A DNA stretch of 11,042 bases. It comes from an uncultured Bacteroidales bacterium (lineage in GTDB: Bacteria; Bacteroidota; Bacteroidia; Bacteroidales; UBA932). The stretch lies in contig CAJOMY010000093.1 of NCBI GenBank assembly GCA_905235775.1, positions 1 through 11,042 of the forward strand, in the 5' to 3' direction. The notes below the pieces were generated by a model. The model was not told the origin of the DNA and searched no databases. It was given only the letters and a program-made list of their open reading frames with translations. A program made the translations under genes and the position numbers. Below are positions 6,927 to 11,042 of this stretch, piece after piece; positions within the stretch are counted from its first letter, which is position 1, and each line of letters opens with the position of its first letter.

Positions 6927-7655
6927 ATGCACCGGCTCTCCCAGGAAGACAAGGCAGGCATCTACACCACCGTGATCGTTCACCTCGCGGTGGTGATTGT
7001 GTTGTTGATAGCCGGTCTGGACTGGAGCGTCCGCCAGGAAAACAGCTTCGTACTGGACTTCTCGGCGCTTGAAGAGAAGGAGCGCCTCGAGGAAGAGATC
7101 GAGCGGCTCCAGGAGGAAGCTGCTTTCAAGGAAGGCATAGCGGCGCGGCTGGAACGCGAGTTGCAGGCAACGACGCTCAAGGGCGTCGCCGTGGACCGCG
7201 GAGCGCTGAGGGACGACCGCGGGACAGACGCGGAGCAGCTCTACCGGGATGCCGCGCGTTTGCAGGAGGAGCTGGCCCGCGGATATGAAGTGCAGCAGGA
7301 AGACGTCGCCGATCCGGGCCCGGTCATCCCCGGGAAGAAGGAAGAGCGGAAAGGGCAGGACACCGTGTACAACGGGCCCTCCGTCGTTTCTTATCTGTTG
7401 GAAGGTCGCAAGGCCAGCCGCCTGCCAATCCCGGCGTATCGCTGTATGGGTGCCGGACAGGTCACGGTACTCATCACGGTGGATCCCGGCGGTACCGTCA
7501 TCGGCGCCAGGGTGGACGAAACCACCTCATCCAAAGACGGCTGCCTACGCTCATTCGCGATCCGCGCCGCACGCCTGTCCAAATTCTCCGCCAAGGCGGA
7601 CGCTCCCGCCCGTCAGCAAGGCAATATCATCTACGAATTCGTCGCACAGGATTAA
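6927..7655 (+). CDS. TonB-like energy transducer with coiled coil
   Basis: This 242-residue protein is anchored by one N-terminal helix at about 12-31 (IYTTVIVHLAVVIVLLIAGL). H19 sits where E. coli TonB has its essential transmembrane histidine H20 (SVCIHGAVV). A strongly charged coiled coil follows at about 47-80 (ALEEKERLEEEIERLQEEA), in place of the Pro-rich spacer of E. coli TonB. A further charged linker runs to about 145. The last ~95 residues form a TonB/TolA C-terminal-like domain: GAGQVTVLITVDPGGTVIGA, then the helix RSFAIRAARLSKF and a final strand GNIIYEFVAQD. C173 and C206 could form a disulfide in the periplasm. The function inferred is coupling of ExbB-ExbD to outer-membrane receptors; a TolA-like envelope role is the alternative. 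It is the last gene of the asnS-udk operon. Confidence 0.75.
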   Translation: MHRLSQEDKAGIYTTVIVHLAVVIVLLIAGLDWSVRQENSFVLDFSALEEKERLEEEIERLQEEAAFKEGIAARLERELQATTLKGVAVDRGALRDDRGTDAEQLYRDAARLQEELARGYEVQQEDVADPGPVIPGKKEERKGQDTVYNGPSVVSYLLEGRKASRLPIPAYRCMGAGQVTVLITVDPGGTVIGARVDETTSSKDGCLRSFAIRAARLSKFSAKADAPARQQGNIIYEFVAQD

Positions 7656-7670
7656 CCGCTTTTGCCCGAT

Positions 7671-7704
7671 CGGTCGCCTCGAGGCACTCGGAGCAGGGCG
7701 ACCG
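7671..7704. repeat. Large GC-rich hairpin downstream of the TonB-like gene
   Basis: CGGTCGCC (7671-7678) and GGCGACCG (7697-7704) form a perfect 8-bp inverted repeat. The 18-base loop contains a nested CGAG-GCA-CTCG hairpin (7680-7690). It begins 15 bases after the TonB-like stop. No T-tract follows on either strand, so it is not a classical intrinsic terminator. It could act as an mRNA 3'-end stabiliser or as an RNA fold. Confidence 0.6.
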
Positions 7705-7712
7705 GAAAGGGG

Positions 7713-7735
7713 TGTCGGGGAACCCTCCCCCGGCA
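7713..7735. repeat. Second GC-rich hairpin in the same gap
   Basis: TGTCGGGG (7713-7720) pairs with CCCCGGCA (7728-7735) over 8 bp with one G-U pair (as + strand RNA) and a 7-base loop. It follows the first hairpin by 8 bases and precedes the minus-strand terminator by 4. No T-tract follows it on the + strand (TAGTAAAAAAGG). Confidence 0.5.
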
Positions 7736-7739
7736 TAGT

Positions 7740-7768
7740 AAAAAAGGACGCGCTCCTGGTGCGCGTCC
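7740..7768 (-). terminator. Intrinsic terminator for minus-strand transcription
   Basis: GGACGCGC (7746-7753) and GCGCGTCC (7761-7768) form a perfect 8-bp stem with a 7-base loop. Six A residues lie at 7740-7745, so on the minus strand the hairpin is followed directly by TTTTTT. On the + strand it is followed by CGAAAAACC and would not terminate. No intact minus-strand gene exists upstream of it, but it lies 21 bases past the stop of the SusD-like remnant, where the terminator of that lost gene would be expected. Confidence 0.8.
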
Positions 7769-7789
7769 CGAAAAACCAATTATTAACCG

Positions 7790-7828
7790 TTAGTATCCAG
7801 GATATTGTTTAAGGTTAGGATTGCTCTG
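7790..7828 (-). pseudogene. Remnant of the extreme C-terminus of a SusD/RagB-family lipoprotein
   Basis: The minus strand reads QSNPNLKQYPGY followed by TAA. Many SusD-family outer-membrane glycan-binding lipoproteins end with NPNL-x-Q-x-PGY exactly at the stop. Only about 11-12 codons match. Upstream the frame reads LLTFGVQK, unlike the usual SusD tail context (such as LPIPxxE), and hits a stop at 7874-7876; there is no usable start. Together with the minus-strand terminator 21 bases further on, this looks like the 3' end of a deleted susD gene that once ran leftwards. The match is short and made from memory of the family, so a chance origin is not excluded. Confidence 0.55.
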
Positions 7829-7839
7829 CTTTTGCACTC

Positions 7840-7847
7840 CAAAGGTA
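7840..7847 (-). promoter_or_regulatory. Candidate minus-strand -7 box (TACCTTTG)
   Basis: On the minus strand TACCTTTG is a perfect TAnnTTTG match, in a form common in strong Bacteroidetes promoters. The only TTTG upstream (7862-7865) is 14 bases away, which is shorter than usual. Transcription would start near 7833, immediately before the SusD-like remnant, and stop at the terminator at 7740, giving an RNA of roughly 95 bases. It diverges from the promoter of the regulator gene. Confidence 0.4.
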
Positions 7848-7856
7848 AGAAGACAC

Positions 7857-7884
7857 CGGGACAAACATGTTGGTTAAAGTCCCG
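7857..7884. promoter_or_regulatory. Inverted repeat between the divergent promoters (possible operator)
   Basis: CGGGAC (7857-7862) and GTCCCG (7879-7884) are perfect inverted arms separated by 16 AT-rich bases containing the palindrome AACATGTT (7864-7871). The site lies between the minus-strand -7 box and the plus-strand promoter of the regulator, where an operator serving both directions would sit. AraC-type regulators more often bind direct repeats, so the assignment is tentative. Confidence 0.3.
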
Positions 7885-7897
7885 AATAGGTGGAATA

Positions 7898-7930
7898 TTG
7901 TATAAATCTACCAAAAATAGTGTATTTTTG
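7898..7930 (+). promoter_or_regulatory. Promoter of the membrane-tethered regulator gene
   Basis: TATTTTTG (7923-7930) matches the Bacteroidetes -7 box TAnnTTTG exactly, and TTG at 7898-7900 can serve as the -33 element 22 bases upstream. The expected start near 7937 gives a 5' leader of about 13 bases before ATG 7950. This also argues against the earlier in-frame GTG at 7890, which lies upstream of the promoter. Confidence 0.65.
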
Positions 7931-7949
7931 TACGAAAACATGTCCAACT

Positions 7950-10772
7950 ATGCGGCATTTCCGTTCAATTGTCCTGATTACGTTCCTGCTGGCTGCGACC
8001 CGGATGGCAGCACAGCCTCCGCACACGTTCACCCGCTACGGACGGGAAAACAACTTCAGCGGCACGACGGTCGAAGACATGGCCCAGGACAGCCACGGAC
8101 AGCTGTGGCTTGCCACCTGGGGCGGGCTGTATTCATTTGACGGACGAACCTTCCAGAACTACCTGACCAACAACCCGGAGGACCGGGACAACCCGCGCAG
8201 CAACCATTTCGTGGACGTGGAGGCGCTGGGCAACGACGAAATCCTGGTCCTGTCGTACGACAACCGCCTGTACCGGCTGAATCCGTCCGCCCGCGTCCTC
8301 GACCCGGTGAATATCCCGGGAGAGAAGATCCAGTCCATCTACCGGCCCGTCGGGGATGAACTGTATTTCCTGACGGCAGACAATGAGATGCTGGACGCCA
8401 CGTTCTCGCGCTTCTGCCGCCTTCAGGCCGATGCCGCCGTGAAAGCCGTCATCGACAGCCCTGACGGCGACGTCTGGATTCTGACCGACCGGGGTATCTT
8501 CCGGAACGGACGGCTGTCCACGGACACGCCGGCCTTCACGGCAGCGTCGGTGGACGATGCGCTGTATATCGGATCCACCGACGGAGAACTGCTGTGTTTC
8601 CGGGACGGGCGGCTCAGCACGCTCCCCACGCGCCTGAAAGCCGACATCACTTTCATCACCCGGGTCCCCGGACGGGCGGAACTGCTCCTGGGCTCAGACC
8701 AGCGCGGACTCGAACTCTACGACCTCGACAACGGCACGCACAGCGTGGTCGTGCCGGAGGAGCGGAACGCCGAGGAGCGCAACTACGCCTGCCGAACGGA
8801 CAACGACGGCAATCTTTACATCTTTCCCCAGCAGGGCAGCCTGTTCTGGTATGACAAGGATGGCCGGCGGCTATACCCCTTTCTCGGGTCGGAAAGCCGG
8901 CAGGGATGGAATTCAGAGACCGGCATCACCTCCTTCCTGGTGGACCGGCAGGGCAATCTGTGGATCGGATCGAACTGGGGCGGGCTGGAGCGTATCATCT
9001 TCCACCGCGATCATTTCAATCTCCACTCCATCGACGGCAGCGGGCAAATTTCGGAGGAGAACAGCGTCCGCGCCCTGCTGCAGGACGCCAGCGGAACCAT
9101 CTATGCCGCCACGCGGGACAGCCGCCTGCATGTTCTGGATGAGAACTTCCGCGAACGGGCGTCGTGGCGGCTGGACCGTCCCGCCTACACGCTCGCCCGC
9201 ACGCATGACGGCAGACTCTGGGCGGGCACGCGCGGAGCGGGCCTGCTGGAGATGAACATCCAGGCCAACGAACAGATGCGCTACAACCTGGTCCGCCACC
9301 CCAAGGACGAACTGTTCTATGGCCCCAACAGCAACGACATCTTTTCGCTGCTGGAAGATGCCTCTCACAGGCTCTGGATCGGCACTTTCGACGACGGGAT
9401 CGCCTACGTGGATCTGGCCGGGACGGAACGGCTTTTCGTCAGCAAGCGCAACCGGCTCAGCTTTCCGACCGACCGGCGCAATCGCATGCGCTGCCTGGCC
9501 TTCGGCCCGGACGGGCGCCTGTATGCCGGCGGGCAGATGGGGCTATTCGTCTGCGAGCACCCGTCCGGAGAGCCCGAGGACATGTCTTTCGAACGCTTCT
9601 CCCGGATCATCGACTACGACATCCAGCACATCCTCTTCACCCGACGGGGAGAGTTGTACGCCTGTTCCTACGGCGCCGGCCTGCTCCGGCTGGACAGCGG
9701 GGACGCGGACAGCGACTTCCGCGCCTGGACGGTCAACGAGGGTCTGCTCTCCAATTATGTCTTCTCGGCGATTGAGGACGAAACGGGCAATCTGTGGATA
9801 GCCACGCAGGGCGGCCTGAACCGGCTGAATCCCCAGACCGGCAGCCTGATCGGCTTTCCGTACGACCGGCTCGGACAGGCTTTGCGTTTCAATGAAGGCG
9901 TCCCTAGGCAACTCCGTGACGGAAGCATCTGCTTCAATACCTCAGCCGGCATCTTTCACTTCAACCCGACGGAAATCTTGAACGACGCCTTCGTCCCGGA
10001 GCTGCTCGTGCAGGCCTTCTACGTGTCCGGCATCCGCCGGGATGTGGACGGGTCCGTTCCCCTGCACATCCGCCCCACCGACGGCATCCGCGTGCAGGTG
10101 GCTGCCGTGGACCTGACGGCTCCGGAACAGATTCTCTATTCATACAAGCTGGAAGGCGACGGCGGAGACTGGATCCACCTGGGGCACAACGCTTCACTGC
10201 ACCTCGAGTCGCTGCGCCCGGGGCGCTACACCCTGCGCATCCGATCGACCAACGGCGACGGACTGGCGGTGGACAACGAGCGGACCTTCCCCATCGTGGT
10301 CCGCCGCAATGTCCTGCGGTCCGTCTGGTTCAGTCTTGTTATCCTGCTGGGGCTCGCGCTGCCGGTCTTCCTGCTGACACGCAGGCGTCCGCAGCTTGAA
10401 GCGCCGGAGGCCGAAAATCCCCTCCTGCGCGGCCTGCACGGCGAAGACCGCCACTTCGTGGAATCCTTCACGGCCTTCCTGCAGGAACATCTGGACGATG
10501 GCTCCCTGGACGTGGCGCAGATGTGTGAAGGGATGAATGTCAGCCGTTCCGTGCTTTTCGGACGCTGCCGCACCCTGCTGGACACGACGCCGGTCACCTA
10601 CCTGCGCCGCCTGCGGCTCGAGCGCGCCCGGGCGCTCATCCGTGAAGGCGGACGGTCGATGACCGACATCTCTTATGCGGTGGGGTTCAACGACCCCCAC
10701 TATTTCAGCAGAATCTTCAAGAAGGAGTTCGGCCTCTCGCCGAGCCGCTTCAAGCAGCAGCCTGACGCTTAG
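7950..10772 (+). CDS. Membrane-tethered AraC-type regulator with periplasmic propeller and Y_Y_Y sensor (HTCS-like, no kinase or receiver)
   Basis: This 940-residue protein starts with a signal peptide or anchor (RSIVLITFLLAATRMAAQ, residues 5-22). From about 38 to 680 it has repeated two-component-regulator propeller blades, for example DSHGQLWLATWGGLYSFDG, DRQGNLWIGSNWGGLERI, DGRLWAGTRGAGLLEM and DETGNLWIATQGGLNRLN, enough for two seven-bladed propellers. A Y_Y_Y domain follows at about 685-785 (YSYKLEGDGGDWIHLG, GRYTLRIRSTNGDG). One membrane helix lies at about 792-814. Only about 30 residues later comes an AraC HTH domain to the end (LDVAQMCEGMNVSRSVLFGR; ISYAVGFNDPHYFSRIFKKE). Classical hybrid two-component systems have a histidine kinase and receiver between helix and HTH; none is present here. 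I infer glycan sensing in the periplasm and direct DNA binding at the membrane. ATG 7950 is chosen because the promoter ends at 7930. Confidence 0.9.
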   Translation: MRHFRSIVLITFLLAATRMAAQPPHTFTRYGRENNFSGTTVEDMAQDSHGQLWLATWGGLYSFDGRTFQNYLTNNPEDRDNPRSNHFVDVEALGNDEILVLSYDNRLYRLNPSARVLDPVNIPGEKIQSIYRPVGDELYFLTADNEMLDATFSRFCRLQADAAVKAVIDSPDGDVWILTDRGIFRNGRLSTDTPAFTAASVDDALYIGSTDGELLCFRDGRLSTLPTRLKADITFITRVPGRAELLLGSDQRGLELYDLDNGTHSVVVPEERNAEERNYACRTDNDGNLYIFPQQGSLFWYDKDGRRLYPFLGSESRQGWNSETGITSFLVDRQGNLWIGSNWGGLERIIFHRDHFNLHSIDGSGQISEENSVRALLQDASGTIYAATRDSRLHVLDENFRERASWRLDRPAYTLARTHDGRLWAGTRGAGLLEMNIQANEQMRYNLVRHPKDELFYGPNSNDIFSLLEDASHRLWIGTFDDGIAYVDLAGTERLFVSKRNRLSFPTDRRNRMRCLAFGPDGRLYAGGQMGLFVCEHPSGEPEDMSFERFSRIIDYDIQHILFTRRGELYACSYGAGLLRLDSGDADSDFRAWTVNEGLLSNYVFSAIEDETGNLWIATQGGLNRLNPQTGSLIGFPYDRLGQALRFNEGVPRQLRDGSICFNTSAGIFHFNPTEILNDAFVPELLVQAFYVSGIRRDVDGSVPLHIRPTDGIRVQVAAVDLTAPEQILYSYKLEGDGGDWIHLGHNASLHLESLRPGRYTLRIRSTNGDGLAVDNERTFPIVVRRNVLRSVWFSLVILLGLALPVFLLTRRRPQLEAPEAENPLLRGLHGEDRHFVESFTAFLQEHLDDGSLDVAQMCEGMNVSRSVLFGRCRTLLDTTPVTYLRRLRLERARALIREGGRSMTDISYAVGFNDPHYFSRIFKKEFGLSPSRFKQQPDA

Positions 10773-11041
10773 TCGGCCGCCCGCAGCGTAATCAGCTCTC
10801 CCGGCTCGGTGGCGATGTCGTACAGATGCGCCGCCGGGGCGATGAATCCGCGCATGGGCGCCTTCTCGCTGATCATCGGGCGGGAGATCTCCTGCAGGGA
10901 GAAGAGCGGGTTGGCGTTGGGGACGGATGCATCGACTTCGCTCAGCGCGGCAGCCGAATCTGCCGTCAACGCGTCATAGGAGCGGATGCGGAGATTGCCG
11001 CCGATGGTCGAGCGCAGCTGCGCCTCGACGATGTGACCATC
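10769..11041 (-). CDS. Glycoside hydrolase, probably GH95 (alpha-L-fucosidase/alpha-L-galactosidase) C-terminus, partial
   Basis: The minus-strand frame is open from the window edge to TAA at 10769-10771, giving about 90 visible residues; the start is outside. The segment reads DGHIVEAQLRSTIGGNLRIR, then NPLFSLQEISRPMISEKAP and finally LYDIATEPGELITL. The STIGGNLRIR motif, the NPNP/NANP-F stretch and the LYD-x-x-T-x-x-GE-x-x-TL ending resemble the C-terminal beta domain of GH95 enzymes of Bacteroidetes, which remove terminal L-fucose or L-galactose from glycans. A sulfatase tail (LYDL-x-x-DPGE) is the main alternative, but the GGNLRIR strand favours GH95. It converges on the regulator gene and the two stop codons overlap by 4 bp, with no terminator between them. 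The catalytic residues lie outside the window. Confidence 0.6.
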   Translation of the reverse strand, partial: DGHIVEAQLRSTIGGNLRIRSYDALTADSAAALSEVDASVPNANPLFSLQEISRPMISEKAPMRGFIAPAAHLYDIATEPGELITLRAAD

Positions 11042-11042
11042 C

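Noticed and set aside
7551..7736. 61-codon minus-strand frame over the end of the TonB-like gene and the hairpins
   Set aside because: Half is antisense to the TonB-like C-terminus and the rest is hairpin sequence; no family resemblance and no promoter leading into its start.
7890..7949. GTG start adding 20 residues to the regulator
   Set aside because: The added residues are not signal-like, and the region contains the promoter (TATTTTTG at 7923-7930); the signal peptide begins at ATG 7950.
7805..8140. 111-codon + strand frame across the gap into the regulator
   Set aside because: It runs antisense over the SusD scrap and out of frame through the regulator's signal peptide; no motif and no suitable start signal.
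10769..11041. Sulfatase C-terminus as the identity of the minus-strand partial gene
   Set aside because: LYDIATEPGE resembles a sulfatase tail, but the preceding STIGGNLRIR strand and NPLF/ISEK segment fit GH95 better; kept as the alternative.
1..11042. CRISPR array, tRNA or rRNA gene, insertion sequence or prophage
   Set aside because: No regular repeat-spacer pattern, cloverleaf, rRNA motif, transposase or phage gene was seen on either strand by eye.

Overview
The window looks like a chromosomal segment of a GC-rich member of the order Bacteroidales. I base this on an ExbB / small membrane protein / ExbD / ExbD cluster, promoters of the TAnnTTTG type instead of sigma70 boxes, A-rich leaders mostly without Shine-Dalgarno sequences, and a SusR/HTCS-like periplasmic-propeller regulator beside a glycoside hydrolase. 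I cannot name the genus from sequence alone.

Layout. Positions 2-2456 hold housekeeping genes on the + strand: the C-terminal part of dprA (DNA uptake), a TatD-family metal-dependent hydrolase and a type I L-asparaginase that overlaps it by 4 bp. After a short AT-rich promoter region, 2553-4823 is a four-gene proton-channel operon: exbB, a four-helix membrane protein of unknown function, and two exbD genes. It ends in a clear intrinsic terminator (4845-4874). A second operon, 4894-7655, carries asnS, uridine kinase (udk) and a TonB-like energy transducer. The transducer lies 2.1 kb from the ExbB/ExbD genes it could partner, and together they could power TonB-dependent uptake at the outer membrane.

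The most interesting part is 7656-11042. A 294-bp gap after the TonB-like gene holds two GC-rich hairpins, a minus-strand intrinsic terminator, a 12-codon scrap that reads as the extreme C-terminus of a SusD-family lipoprotein on the minus strand, a minus-strand promoter box, a 6-bp inverted repeat and a plus-strand promoter. It looks like the two ends of a susC/susD transcription unit whose interior has been lost. The next gene (7950-10772) encodes a periplasmic two-propeller plus Y_Y_Y sensor joined through one membrane helix directly to an AraC-type DNA-binding domain. The histidine kinase and receiver of a classical hybrid two-component system are absent. Its stop codon overlaps that of a convergent, partial minus-strand gene that resembles the C-terminus of GH95 alpha-L-fucosidase/alpha-L-galactosidase enzymes. 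I infer a remodelled or eroding polysaccharide-utilisation locus controlled by a membrane-tethered one-component regulator. No tRNA, rRNA, CRISPR array or insertion sequence was recognised.
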